A DNA stretch of 64,000 nt, taken from positions 372,001 through 436,000 of the forward strand of contig NC_051099.1 in assembly GCF_901709675.1 (NCBI RefSeq), given 5' to 3'. Below are positions 1-12,332 of the stretch, in pieces. The translations under genes and the position numbers were made by a program. The stretch is from Syngnathus acus. Taxonomy: Eukaryota; Chordata; Actinopteri; Syngnathiformes; Syngnathidae. Every line of letters starts with the position of its first letter. Within the stretch, counting starts at the first letter, position 1. The notes below the pieces were generated by a model. The model searched no databases. It was given only the letters and a program-made list of their open reading frames with translations, and had not been told where the DNA came from.

Positions 1-1747
1 GGATCATCATATTCCAGCTCCTCCTTTGCATGCTTGGAAAAGGCGACCGTTTTGTTTGCAAGTATTTTTGGGCAATATGCATGATGCAACAGTGTGTGCA
101 TGTGTCGGCCGACGTATGACTGCATCTTAACGCCCGGCCGGCCGGCCGGCCCTGACTTCTCGCAGCCTATCGTGAGCGATCGTTTGTCATCATGATACGA
201 GTGAGTCGTGCTTGTTTCACCCACTGAAGGGAATTGGAATGAAACAAATAACGACCGACATCCGTCACGTGCTTCCGATCGGGCCGGTTGTCGAGCGGGA
301 GTTGGTCGAAGGTGGGAAATGACAACTCCAAACCAAAACGGCCGACTTCCTGTTCAATTTGGTTACTTGAGATTTTTCCGTGTCCTGGTTTGATCGGATT
401 TTGCATTGCTCAGTGAAACCGATGCCGATTGGTCTATCTCGGCCTTTACGGTCCTCCTGATACAATGAAGGTCCTGCGCATGCTCTCAGAGTAACTTGAC
501 TAACCTTTTTTAAAAATAACACTTCCACTTGCCATGCTTTGGTTTCACTCTCCCGTTCTCGATAGGGATTTCCCCTGGCTCCTCTTTTATTTCCAACCAC
601 ACTCATTTGTTCTCCTGTTTTGAGTAACTCCGGTCGGAATTGTCAGAAAGCGAGCGAGCGAGCGAGCCACCCGGCTGGCAAGGTGGCACGCCCTGAACTC
701 GCAGTAAAACAGACTCCCCCATGTTTGATTGCAGTGGTCATAGGTCATATGAAGCAGTGCACTTCATTATCTTACGCAACACATACATTCTAAAACAAAA
801 CTATGTCCCCCAAAAAGTTCCAACCAAATATTTTTGGGATGTAAATATTCAGATAGAAAGGAGTTGCTGCATTTATGGAGCTGAAACCCCCCCCCCCCCC
901 CAAAAAAAAACTAAAGCAGAGAAATTTCCCAATTAAAATGTACAATAGGGAATAAGCATGGTGATTCAAAGTGTACAAACAACTGGGGCTTTTTGTGAAA
1001 AACATCTGTCAGCAATGTCGTTTTCTGGAAAGACAAGTTCCTATTGTGTTTTTTTTAAAGAGGCGTTGGGCTCACTCAGACAATAGCACACAGACATAGC
1101 ATAGGGCAGCTACTTTGTTACATTAGTGACGCCAACCTGCCAGGTGAGATTGGAAAGCGATGGTGCTAGGCTAGGGGCGTAGTAAAATGGAATCAGAAAG
1201 GTGCTTGAGGTCAATGACATTCTTTAGCTTGTTGTGCAGCCACTCAGTGCTTACGTAACCAAGTGTGGATGTCAGCAGCAAGGACTGCTGTTTGACTTGA
1301 GAGAGGCACCTAAAAGACTGATTGCAATCTTTTTCAAAGAGATACTTTCATACGTTGAATTCAGTTCATGATTTGATGACAATATTTGTAAAAATAGTTG
1401 CACAGATACTTTACCAAACATGTCATGAAATGAATGATTTCATTCCGTTCTAATTTGACATAGGGCTCTTTTGTCACCAAATAGGGCATCAAACTCATGT
1501 TCCACTGCTCCCGTTGATAAGTTTAACAAAAGCGTCAGCTTTTGCAAGCAGGGTGGCCGATCTAGCCCAAAAACACCAGACGGACATTCCTTCCGCATGT
1601 TCCTCAAACAGGAGTACAAAGATGCATTCTTGGGGCGGGTTAAAGGACTCCTCCGGCTGGCACAGCTTTCTATGAACACAGCTCCTTCTTCCTCTCGTCT
1701 CAGAGCGTGAGCAGGAACTTGTCCTCAGGCTTCAGCCTATCCTCCAG

Positions 1748-1845
1748 CCCCCGCAAGGCCCCCGCAAGGCCCCCGCAAGGCCCCCGGGCAAGGCCCCCGC
1801 AAGGCCCCGGGCAAGGCCCCCGCAAGACCCCCGCAAGACCCCCGA
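1748..1845. repeat. GC-rich minisatellite, unit about 10-11 bp
   Basis: Imperfect tandem copies of a CCCGCAAGGC-like unit, about nine copies, with variants in which GGGC or AGAC replaces part of the unit. The stretch is open in several frames on both strands, which produces spurious proline/glycine/alanine-rich reading frames. Confidence 0.85.
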
Positions 1846-1953
1846 GCCCAGTGTGGACGAGGAAGAGGAGGCAAGGCACACACAAACACACCAGTTTTGG
1901 CTTCCCCACCCGTCCCTCCGTCCGTAATGGAAGAAAATCTCCGGGAAGCAGCC

Positions 1954-2008
<55 letters not shown>
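1954..2008. repeat. (CTGT)n microsatellite
   Basis: About 13 uninterrupted tetranucleotide copies ending in a degenerate CCGTCTGG. A second array of the same motif lies near 22.1 kb. Confidence 0.95.
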
Positions 2009-2014
<6 letters not shown>

Positions 2015-4597
2015 GCAGGAGCACAAATATGTGTCCTTTGAAAGCTTTTGCCCTCTGTTTGGAGCTTGAGAATGAAACAAATGAAAGTGTTGCTATGAGG
2101 AAAGATCACATTCTCCCTCAGCATAGGAGCTTAAACCTGTCGCAGCAGGTTGCGCTCGGAGTTGAATTACTTCTGCCCAACGGACGACTTATTACTTGGT
2201 GCCAAAAATCATTATATCACCAATTTGGAGGAGGACTGCATCTTCTAAAAATAATAAGCGATTTTTTTTTATACCGTATTCTGTATTTTATTGCAATAAA
2301 GTACAATTATCTTGATAGTGTGTAAAGAACTACACGGAATAGTTTGATAAAAAGACGTATCGAAAGGATCTCTCCAGCTAAGGCAATTGAGGACAGATGC
2401 TCATTTGCGAGCTCCTTTTTTAAAAGGAGTTCATTTGGTTATACAAGCTTATCGTGTTAGTGTGTGCAAATATGTGATTGTGCCTTGTCTGGGACAAGGT
2501 TAGCTTATTAGCAAAGTTGAAGCACGTACTCATGTTTGGCTCTCTGAACTCAAAGGTCACATTTCAATATGCTGTCTTAGTTTTGTTACTGACAGGAAGA
2601 CGGAGGAGGAAGCGGAGGGAGTGTGCAAGTGTGTGCGTGCGTGCGGGCGGGCGGACACACCCATCGGCTCAAAACAGACATTAGCTTGCGTTAATAGCTC
2701 ATAGCGTGTCTGACAAAGCACTCAAGGGTGTGTGTGCGTCTACAAAGGCGTGTCCGGCCGGGGCCACCTCCCTCCCACACGTTTTTGCAGTGGGTGGGTG
2801 CATTCCGTGGAATGTCAACCTGCAGCGTCACGCATAGGACGGGCGTGGCCACAGTGCTTTACGGTATAGACGCTCCTTTAGTGACTTTTTCTCGGAAGCA
2901 CCTGAGAGGATTTGCCATGACGCTGCCAAAGCGTTGACATGATCCAAAATGAAATCCGTCAACATTTCCGCTTCCTATAACAAAGGTTATTGACCCACCA
3001 GCGATGGTTGTTCTTATTAGTTATAATTGAAGATGTGTGTGAAATGTGAATGGCACCGATGGCAATGTGGTGTAGTCAGTGTGTGATGCAGCGGCTCCCT
3101 CCTGGAGCGTAACCCAAGAAGAGGCTGTTATCAAGCAAGATTGATCAGTTGACCTCACCGACCGACATTGCGACCTCTGTTGCTCCCATTTCTTCAAATG
3201 CCCAAATAGAGCTAAACACCGCCTTCAAATTCATGCCTCAGCGTGAATGTCGTTCAAATAGTTCAACTTGCTAGCATCATATGCGGTCGAGTTAATTACT
3301 ACCATTTTTCAATATGAGCTCGGCCTTGTCTTTGGAATTTGGCATCTGCCGCTTATCTGCAAATTGAAAAGCCAACCACTTTCTTCGATTGCGCAACAAT
3401 CGACAGCCAACTCTGTCCCAGTTTAGGGATGTACTTAATTTACATTTGGGAAAAGAATGGGGAGTATTTTAAGTGTCACAAATGTAGTGTCGTACGAGGA
3501 AATGAAGTTTGAGGCTTAGGAAATTTGAAGCGCTGATTTTAGGCTGTCAAGATGGAAACGATGGAGAGTACCCGACCGGCTCACTTTTTGTGCAGGCATG
3601 ACCGGCATGCGCTGACACATCTATGTGAACCCTCACGCTTGTTGGAACTTTAATTGACACAAGTGTCTTAGTCGACACGTCGAATGGCCACATTTCTGTG
3701 CTTGTGCAGATGATTCCTTGAGGCGGAAAAAAATCTCATCACGTAAACAAATTGAAGATGGGCACAACACCAGGAAGGCTTTTGTTTTTGTCACCGACAT
3801 GCTGGTTTGCCATCTTCTTGCGGAATCTGGCAGAGCGACTCTGCGGGTATTTATGAAGCCATGACAAAAGTGTCAGCTCACAAAAGCCTGAGTGACGAGT
3901 TCTTGATATTTACGGAGGGAGAGTGAAGTTGCATGGCATGACTGCAGATAACGGCTTATGCAACATTGAGTCGGACTCCAGATAAGGAAAAACGCCGTGC
4001 TTAACCTTGTGTTGGAGAGATCTTTGAAAAATGCCTCACACACTTTTTCAACACATCCAAAGTTCGCGTTTGTTTTTGTTTCCTATTGTTTTTGTAGTGA
4101 CAACATTAGTGAAAAACAATGTCATGTCTGACCAACGGGGATTTGTTTGGGTGGCCGATACCGTTCTGATTTTTGGCGGGAAAACATTCCCATGACCCAT
4201 CAATCGGCAGATTCGTTTAAAAAAAAAAAGAAGAGGAATAAAATCCCTTTTTGGGGTCCCTCAATGCTTATAGCAATAAAGATGTGAATTACAGGGTGAA
4301 CATTGGACTGTTTTACGATGCGTTGTCTTATATTTGTTGAACTTTGCATCTGAATCAGACGAACTCTGACCATGTTTTGGGGTGGGAGCGTTTGAACGTC
4401 ATCATTTGTTTGTTACATTTTGTTAACGAGCAATTTGAACAAATCGTTGATTTTTCTCCCATTAAAAAGGATCGTATTGGCCGATCAATCCATCGGAACG
4501 GACACGGCCGTACGGTTAAGTCACAAACGTGAACCGTGATCTCTATTGTGACACTAACGTCCTCCATCTAAGAGATCCATCGACGCTGTGCTTCCAG

Positions 4598-6896
4598 GAG
4601 GAGGAGGACGAGGAGGCGGTGGAAGTGGAGGAGGTGGAGATCGTCAACATCGTACAGCAGAAGCCGCCGCCGCCGGCCATCGAGAAGATCTCCCGCACGG
4701 AGGTGAAGACGGGCCTGAACGAGGCCACCAAGATGGACACGCGCTACTTTGCCGCCTTACTGGCCGACGTCTACAGGAAGAACTGCGACATCCACTCCTG
4801 CATCTCCGAGCACGTGTCCAAGATCCGAGGACAGTGAGTGGGCCGCTGACATACGCACCGTGCCGTCTTATCGCACCAAAAATGGAATAACGGTTTACGT
4901 TCTCCCTTTTGCGTGACAGGAAAGTGGATCTGGGTGTTGACCAGGTGCGTTGGCACTCATTTTGTTTGACTCCAAAACACAATCTCAATAACAAGCTGTG
5001 TGTTTAGGTGGAAGATGTTGAGTCCCTGCTCCCGAAAGGAGCCACGGAACTGACCAAACAGCAAATCCGTTACCTGCTGCAGGTGGGTTATTCGCAATCG
5101 CAAGCTGAGAGCTCAGCGTGGAGCAAATTGTCAACAACTTTGTGCGCACGGGTGTAGACTCGCCTAACTGCGGATAAGAGCATGCGTCTGCTGCTGTCCA
5201 CCTTCAGCAGCCTGAGAGAAGAGCTCCTGCACATGTCCGATGACTTGCGGGTAAGACTTTGTATTGACCACACCTCAAGGAAATTGCCCTGAAATGCGTT
5301 ACTGTGCCTTTCAGCGTCTGGAGGGCGAGAAGGAGGCGCTGGAGCGAGATCTGGCCTTCAAAGTGGATCAGGGTCGCCAGTACGACAGTCTCTTGGAAGC
5401 GGTTCGTGAAAACAACAGACAGCTTCAGGTAAGAAAGAGCCCGGAGACCACCCGACCTTCGAACCTTTTTCAAATGATTCTCCCCATCTTGCACTCCCAG
5501 GTGTCTCTGAAGGAGAGCACCACCTCCCAGCGTGCCTTGGAGAGCCAGCTGATGAGCGCCCGCAACACCGACGCCAGCCGCGACTTCCGAATGAAAGAGC
5601 TGGAGGGACGCATCAGAGCTCTGGAGAAGGAGAACGAGATGCTCCGACAGAAGGTAGACCCCCCCCGCCTCAACTTCCTCGTTTTAGTCTGAAGGTATTT
5701 GACCGTATGCCCCTTGCCACATTGCAGCAATTAGGCCAATCCAACAGCAGCACACTCCACATCAAGACCGAGGAGCTGTCGCGGCAGTTCAACGAGCAGC
5801 TCGGCACCATGAAACAGGAGAAGGACCAAGAGATCCTGCGGCTGCGGGTGGGTGAATTTGCCTCTTACGGACCAGCATTTAATAGTGTTGATGTTGTAGA
5901 GTCACCAACCTAAATGTTCAACCAAACCATATCATTTCATCCGACCCAAGTCTGCTAGCTTAATGCTAAGTGATCAAACAAAACGCCATAGACAGGGCAG
6001 GGCGCCAAAGGGAACGCTCATCCATTTTCCGTCCCTTTTTAGACTCAGATTACGAGGCTCCAGACAGAGATCACCACCGAGAGAACGTCGTCCGCCTCGG
6101 AGAAGACCCTCCAGTTGAAGATCTCGGAGCTGCTCGCCATGCTGGATCAGCGACAGACCACCATCACCAGACAGGAGGAGGTCTGTAACATCACACGATG
6201 TACCAGCTATCGGTATCAGTTATGATTTGGTCTGGCCGAGAATAACTGGTGAAAAGTCCTGATTCCAGTTTACCGCTGACCCGGTCACAATCTCTCCTGT
6301 AGGAAATCCAAAGGCTGATGATGGAGAGAAACAAAAAAGACAGCTCCCAAACCACCAAGACTATCATCACCAAACGGTACGCTGCACAAAAACCAGCTAC
6401 GATCACTCTTTATTCGGGTCATTTATGGTCTTTTCCGTCACTGCAGGTACAGGAACCAGTACCCCATCCTGGGCCTGCTGAGTGACGACTACCATATCAA
6501 CTCGACCTCGCCGATCAGTGAAGACAAGACCATCGTCATTGAGAGATCCGGAGAGGTTATCCGACGGGTATGTCACAGAACCGGCCGGGCAGGAGGGGTA
6601 CTGGAGCATTAGCAACATACTGTAGTTGTTCTTGTCAAGTGAGTTGATCTAGGCTCTCACTGTGGTGCAGTTTTTCACTGATGGTGGTTGCGTCTGGAAT
6701 GTATTTTCCCTAACAAAGACTGCGGAGACACTTTCCAGACCAACCGTTGAAACATCAACCCAGAGATCAAATTCACTGTGTCTCCAATGAAGTTGCGCCT
6801 CTTGGTGGCCAAAAAGTGCTACAGCGTGTAACTATCCGTACACTCTTTGATAAAGACACACACACACACTGCTTTTGTTTGTCCCAACAGGAATGA
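4598..6896 (+). CDS. pof1b: POF1B-like actin-binding coiled-coil protein, 3' eleven exons
   Basis: Exons read from in-frame GT-AG junctions: 4598-4833, 4920-4944, 5008-5082, 5158-5250, 5315-5428, 5501-5653, 5728-5847, 6043-6180, 6303-6376, 6447-6567 and 6891-6896. Together they give 384 residues plus a stop; human POF1B has 589, so about one third (the N-terminus) is missing. The first exon opens with an acidic Glu/Val stretch, then a TRYFAALLADVYRKN block. Next come LLPKGATELTKQQIRYLLQ and DKSMRLLLSTFSSLREEL, both close to human POF1B, followed by a heptad-type coiled coil (LEGEKEALERDL and onward). The C-terminus has the family signature YRNQYPILGLLSDDY. POF1B is known to bind actin filaments at epithelial junctions; the human gene is X-linked and associated with premature ovarian failure. 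The last exon adds only one Glu codon before TGA, so the exact C-terminus is less certain. No frameshift is seen. Introns are 63-323 bp. Confidence 0.9.
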
Positions 6897-7403
6897 GGGC
6901 ACAAGAACAACACGGCAGCTCATCCAGCCCACTCCATGGATTCCGAAGAATAGCTTATACGCAGAAATGGATTTCATGTCTTATTTTTACACTAATCCGA
7001 CAGTTCCGAAAACGTTTTTTTCTTTTTTGCATTGACCAATAATGGGCATACGATGCCTAGCTTTTGCAGTAACTCATTGATCATTTCCCCGCAAAGTCAG
7101 GTAAATTTGTCACTGTAAATATTTAAATATATATATTTGTGAGACGGTTTAGAGAAATGGGGAGGGAGCTCTGCGGTTTATTTGGTTTATTGAAGTTGAT
7201 TTGATCATGTTTATTTGAGGGTGGTATGAAGGGGAGAGGTGCATGGATGTAGGCGCTTTATGGTTAGGGAGTTTTAAGATGGGATTTTAAAGCACAACAT
7301 GATGTCAACTGGTATTTGTTTTGCGCTTCTAGTGTAGTGAACGCTTTTTGTCCACTGGAAGATGTCCTACAGCTTGATTAGCATGGGACGCTAACACATT
7401 AGC

Positions 7404-7409
7404 AATAAA
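7404..7409 (+). terminator. candidate pof1b polyadenylation signal (AATAAA)
   Basis: A canonical AATAAA on the coding strand about 0.5 kb after the pof1b stop. The intervening sequence has no coding potential and is AT-rich, as expected of a 3' UTR. Placement is inferred from distance and motif only. Confidence 0.4.
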
Positions 7410-8823
7410 ACAGCCTTACTAAAACCTTACGTGTGACTACTCATTCCTACTTTGTGCGACCTTTCCAAAATGCACTGGGTTTGCTCACTAAGTGAAGGCT
7501 TAGGATTTGGAACAGTATATCCGATAGCGAGCTAGCAATAGCTTAACTAGCATATCATCATAGTAGTGTCGCCTGCAAGTAACCCCATCAGAAGGCGCTA
7601 AAAACTACTAGCATATAGACTTTAGCAACTTTTGACCTCTAGAGAGGTGTAAAAAACAAAACAAAAAAAACAGGGTTGCACTGTAGTAATTTAGACAGCA
7701 GGTGGCGTTATTTGCTCTTCGGCAATCGATTGGGAATGAGGTCACGGCAGCTCTGTAGGGCTCGTTGGCTGCCCCATCGACTGCTTGTCACAACACCCGA
7801 CCTTCTCCTACAAATGAAAGCCGTCCCAACCGACTTGGAAACGTGTACAAGAGAAAGCGACGTGTGAGGGATCGGCGTGTGAAGTGAAGCTCTGTCGTGT
7901 CGAGCTTCATCGGGATCCTTCTCCACCCTGGTCGCACACGTTCCTGGACTCAATCGATTATGCGAGCCGTTCGACGGTATGTAGGCCTCGTGAATTAATG
8001 ATAAGGCATGACAGGGAAAGGGGGCGGGGGGGAAGCAATTGCTTACAAACAAAAATCAGCCGTGAGCTGGCACAAAAAGATCAAACTGCACAATGTGAAG
8101 TTTGTCCCACTATACACTATACAGATGAACTCACACTCCTTTCTTCTGTGCGTGTCCCGTGTAAATTCCCTCTGAGGGGCCCGGGGGGAATTTTAGTGCG
8201 ATGGAGGCAGGCAGGAAGAATGACTGCATTGTCCACATCAAAAGCGTTATTAGCCATAATCAATGTGCCCCCCCCCCCCGCTAGACCCGACACACACGCC
8301 CCTCTAATCAGATCAATAGGCTTTATTGGCATAGATTGGGAGCTACGATATTGACATTGGAGGGTAAAAGGGATGTGAACTCCGAATTCGAATGATGAAT
8401 ACAGTGGTTGATAAAGACGGACCGGCCTGCTTTGGCATTATGGTGTCATTTACATTCGACCCATTCAAAATAGAGAAGCGGTGAAAATGCATCGGCCCTT
8501 TTCTGTTGAATTGAACACGATTTTTGTGTACCACATTTAATGTGGAATTGGGTGTATTCTGTATGTTTGGCGCTTAATTTGATTGTATACATTGTCATCT
8601 CTCCAAAGTGATGTCAGAATCATAGCATGATTAAGGCTTGGCACTGTGGCGGCCAGCGCAGACATCAATGATGTCACACTTTCATACAAAATGACAACTT
8701 GTTGCCGTTAATTCCCTTTGATGATCTGTGTTTGTGCAAGGCTGCTTCCGTTTCATTTCTTCGAATGTTTGTACACGCAAGCTGGTCAAAATGCTTTGCA
8801 CGTGAAGAGCGCTGCGGACAAGG
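7410..8823. other. intergenic, no feature recognised
   Basis: Spacer between pof1b and the kinase copy. It contains a C10 tract near 8270 and short A-rich runs but no recognisable exon, RNA gene or transposon. Confidence 0.5.
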
Positions 8824-10003
8824 ATGGACGTCTCCCCGGGCGAAGCCGCCTACTGCCTGTGCCCGGGAGCCAGGCTTCACTCGCCGTTGGCCGGCTACAA
8901 GGTGCTCTCCGTTATGGGCGAGGGAACTTTTGGCAAAGTGGCCAAATGTCGCAAGACGGACACCAACAAGACGGTGAGTGGCGGTGAAAATGATCAGGAA
9001 CCAGGGAAACTTTGCCGTGCAGGCTAGGTTTGAGGTTCGAGCGCAACACATTCGAGTGTCCCAGAAGCAGCGTAACGAAAATCAACTTTGGGAACCGTTA
9101 CTCCAATGTCTGCAGATTGAGGCGCTACAGAAAATCCCAAATGAAATGGAAAACTACACGAGTCACCTGGTCCAGTGGATGAGCACTTTCAGCTACATGG
9201 GCTACATTTGCCTGGAATTTGAATTCTTGGATAAGAGTTTATTTGACTTCATGAAGGAGCGACATTTTGAGCCCCTCCAAGTCAAAGAGATCCAACCCAT
9301 TGTCCACCAGGTAGACCGATCAAAGTCATCGACTTCGGTTTGACGCACGACATCGCGGACGCCAGACCGGGCTCGTATATTCAGAGTCGCCCCTACCGGT
9401 GCTTAACTGGTCGTTTCCTAGATTTGTGCAGTGGTTTCCAAAGGAACCGGCGGCTTGACCTCGGTGACCCTCTCTCAGTTCTCCGGAGATCTTGGTGGGC
9501 GCGCCGTACAACGAGGCAATCGACGTTTGGTCCATGGGCTGCGTGACGGCTTTTCTGTACACGGGTACGCTGATTTTCCCCGGCGAGAATGACTACGAAA
9601 TGGTAAATAGCCATCTGGGCTCCAATTGTGCGATCACTACTTTGTTATACCAAATTGGTAATCACGACGGTTAGGGTCATGTAAAACGGGGTTACGGTTG
9701 GAAGGTTACCGTACGGTTAGTTTCGAGGGTTTAGTGAAACTATTGTGTGGTATCCAGTGGAGTTTCCTCGAATAACCCCATGTTTTCCTTTAAAGTCAAA
9801 GGTTTCCATGGCAACTCTGTTGTGTTCAGATCACGTACATCACAGAGACTCAAGGAGCTTTTCCAGACAACCTTCTGGTCTCTGAACCTTTTTTCCACCA
9901 GGAAAGTGAAACCAGTCTTTGGAGCCTTAAGGTCACTGCAGAATCCAGGCAGTCGTGGCTGCAAGACCAAGCGCTTGGAACAGAAGAAAACCACAGCAGT
10001 TAG
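8824..10003 (+). pseudogene. HIPK-like protein kinase copy without catalytic loop
   Basis: The kinase reads in pieces. A, 8824-8973, starts MDVSPGEAAY and holds the glycine loop GEGTFGKV. B, 8978-9034, holds the VAVK lysine. C, 9116-9310, covers the N-lobe to hinge (FEIEALQKI across the B/C splice, then YICLEFEFLDKSLFDF). D, 9316-9398, has the DFG motif (IDFGLTHDIAD). E, 9479-9602, has SPEI...AIDVWSMGC across the D/E splice. F, 9830-10003, begins ITYITETQG and ends at TAG. This order and the wording match homeodomain-interacting protein kinases. Introns C-, E- and F-proximal use GT-AG, so it is not a retrocopy. Two lesions: an extra AGTG at about 8974-8977 shifts frame between A and B, and the HADLKPEN catalytic loop (about 30-35 codons) is absent between 9310 and 9316, also shifting frame. 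Without the loop it cannot be an active kinase. An assembly gap closed wrongly would look the same. Teleosts carry many HIPK-like copies, so a decayed family member is the simplest reading. Confidence 0.8.
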
Positions 10004-12101
10004 TCTTCCCAAAAAGCAAAAGAGGGCAGATGCAGGATGTCAGCCCAGGTAGGCTCCACTAAAAGGATCAGCATCTAACCCCGACCCCTAACTTTGTGAC
10101 GATGGCTTTCCAAAATCAGTTTCATGTCCGACCACCTCTACGGGAGACGTCCGTCAGACTCCGTACAACCGGTCCGACCTCGGTCCAAGGTCTCCAAGAA
10201 TTCAAGTCATCATCTGGACGTTCACGTGGCATCGGAAACGCAATCAAGGGCGTGGCTCAGGAAGGACACGAAAAGGCTTCAGGAACTGGAACAGGAAGGA
10301 AAGGCTATCGCAAGCGCAAGCAACCACAACCCCTAAAAGCACTTAGACTCTGAAATGGAATCAGAGGAGCGAGTGGTTCGGGAACAGGACGAGAACAGCG
10401 TCTCAACTCTAACCGCCTTGACCCTAACCACAGCTGAACCTAGACCTAATCTCGGAGGGGAACCCACCCCATAATCCTAAATCCTACCGGAATGAAATCT
10501 GGGCTGTGGATTCAGGGATCGGAAGAAAAAGATACCAAACTACCATGCTTGACCCGTGCATCCACTAACCCTAACTTGCCCCCGCTTTTTCCCCCAAAAT
10601 AAAAACATGGATTGGAGCTGATTGGAAGCACACGGTCTATCTGGTGTTCCTCACTTCTATATATTTGTATGCATAAAGTCTGAAAACAGATTTCAAAATA
10701 AAGACCAATCCTCCACATACTGTGATCGTGTCTGTATTTCCACACCCGTCATCCTTCCTGACGAGCGAGGCAAGAGTGTGCCGGCCACTGATGCACTGGC
10801 GCTCATTAATAAAACTTTTATTCTTAGTCAGGAAATGCATTCGAGCTCCGGTGGCTGGAGCTCCTCTCAGACACAGGAAATGGCCGCTTGGCCAACGGCC
10901 AATGGTGCTATTTCAACGGGGGAAGGGGGGGGGTGGGGGGGGGCTCATCCGGAGCCAATCAAGCCAGGCCTGGTCACTTAATGGATCAGTGTCTCGACTC
11001 ATCCTCGCAGCCACATATCAGCGGCAATTAGAGGGCGCGCGGGTGTGACCGGAGCAGCAGCTGGCAAAGCGAGCCACGGGTGGGCTGGGGGTGTGGACGC
11101 TGCAAGGGACGTTCAAATGCGCTGGAATTCATTTCAGAAGTCAAAACATAAAGCTGCTCAATCTACAGTCCACAAACGCAATATTAATCACAATGCCGTA
11201 TCTTTATTTTGACTCAATTTCCCCTTTCAAACCAAATGAAAAAAATCTCTCAACCTGCCTGTTCTCACTCAAATAGGAGACTCCTTGTACAGCGTCACTA
11301 TGAGAAAATAAAAAGGTTTCCAACAAGAGGCCGAGCGTGCTCGCTTCAAGTAGTTTTTCGCCACATTTGTTTACAATACACCTGACACATAAAGTAGGAC
11401 AATTAAAACATAATTAGTGTTACACAAGTGCTAATTGCTAAGTGCTAATATGTCAGGTAAAACACAACAGATGAGTTAACGGAAACTAGAACAGTTCCAT
11501 AACATGTTACAAACGACTGCTCCTTCCTTCATACACAGAGCAGCAAAATTTGCAACAATAGCGAGCAAAGGCTCAGCGCTAACTGCACAAACTGATTTGG
11601 ACTCGACTAGTCATTGTCGCAAGTCGTTTGGTGTGCATGATGGCCACTTGAGTGCACGTGCACGGAGCGGCTCGGATTCAGTGACGGGTGAGGGTGGGGG
11701 TCGAGAGGGAGGAGTGTGAGTGCCTTTGCATGAGAGAGAGAGCACCACAGAACGTACCAGTCCTCACTACCATTCATCTCCAGAGAAGAGACGCGGACGC
11801 TACAACAGGGGCGGGGGGAAAGAGAGTTCTTTGCAAACAATTTGTGCCTGCCTGCCTGCCTGCCATCTCTCCACTTGGATGCACTTTCTTAAGTCGTAAG
11901 TCCATCTCCGACCTGCCAGCATCCTCGGAAGGCTGACGTGCCAAAGAAGAAGAAGGCGGCGGTGGTGGTGGTGGGGGAGGAGGTGACCTCAGGAGGACAC
12001 GCAGGGATCCCAGCTCCGGGAAGAGGAGGAGGGTGAGGAGGAGGAGGAGGAGGAGGGCACATCCTGCTGATAGAGAGCATCCACCAAGCCTTTCTTCCCC
12101 T

Positions 12102-12102
<1 letters not shown>
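10004..12102. other. intergenic between kinase copy and spry3 5' region
   Basis: After the kinase stop there are scattered CCCTAA/CTAACC-type words (about 10070-10570) without a regular array. An extended reading frame at 10096-10353 is rich in Arg/Lys/Gln and could be a decayed kinase tail, but I cannot support it by any motif. G-rich tracts lie near 10919-10943. From about 11.65 kb the sequence becomes purine/GC-rich, as near a promoter. Confidence 0.4.

Positions 12103-12156
<54 letters not shown>
12103..12156. repeat. (CA)27 microsatellite
   Basis: Uninterrupted dinucleotide array of 54 bp, immediately 5' of the candidate first exon of spry3 and 3' of a GAG/GGA-rich block (about 11945-12060). 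Confidence 0.97.
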
Positions 12157-12158
<2 letters not shown>

Positions 12159-12179
12159 GACACTTAGGACTTGTTTTCA

Positions 12180-12332
12180 CAGCAACTATGACGAGGACTT
12201 ATTCGGTGATGTGAGCTTCACGGCTTACCGCAAATGCGTCCTGTCATCAGACATTAGTGAGGATATTTTGCAAAAAAAGGGACAAAAAGGACAAGCTGCA
12301 CGGGCGCAAAATGGATCTCAATCCAATCAGAG
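12180..12332 (+). other. spry3: candidate 5'-UTR exon of spry3
   Basis: Sprouty genes typically carry a non-coding first exon and an intron just upstream of a single coding exon. A good donor (AG|GTAAGAG) at 12333 follows a 150-bp non-repetitive stretch, and a good acceptor (TTTGCAG) at 15328-15334 lies 55 nt before the spry3 start. The exon contains an ATG at 12311. Spliced to 15335 this would encode a 13-codon upstream ORF stopping at 15352-15354. The 5' boundary is a guess. Confidence 0.35.

Larger units (their letters stand above)
1..4597. other. non-coding region 5' of the first recognised pof1b exon
   Basis: I see no convincing coding exon here. The stretch holds simple-sequence islands: a GGCC palindromic run near 131-150, a GAGC run near 651-666, a C16/A9 tract near 888-909, a GC-rich minisatellite and a CTGT array. 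It should contain introns and possibly the 5' exons of pof1b, because the first recognised exon starts in mid-protein at phase 0. I looked for the tyrosine-rich N-terminal part of POF1B and did not find it, so those exons are either too diverged to recognise or upstream of the window. Confidence 0.5.

Noticed and set aside
7884-8354. 156-codon + strand open frame upstream of the kinase copy
   Set aside because: No homology recognised, runs through a C10 tract, and is not in frame with the kinase start.
10070-10570. CCCTAA-like words, possibly an interstitial telomere repeat
   Set aside because: Words are scattered and irregular, not a tandem TTAGGG array.
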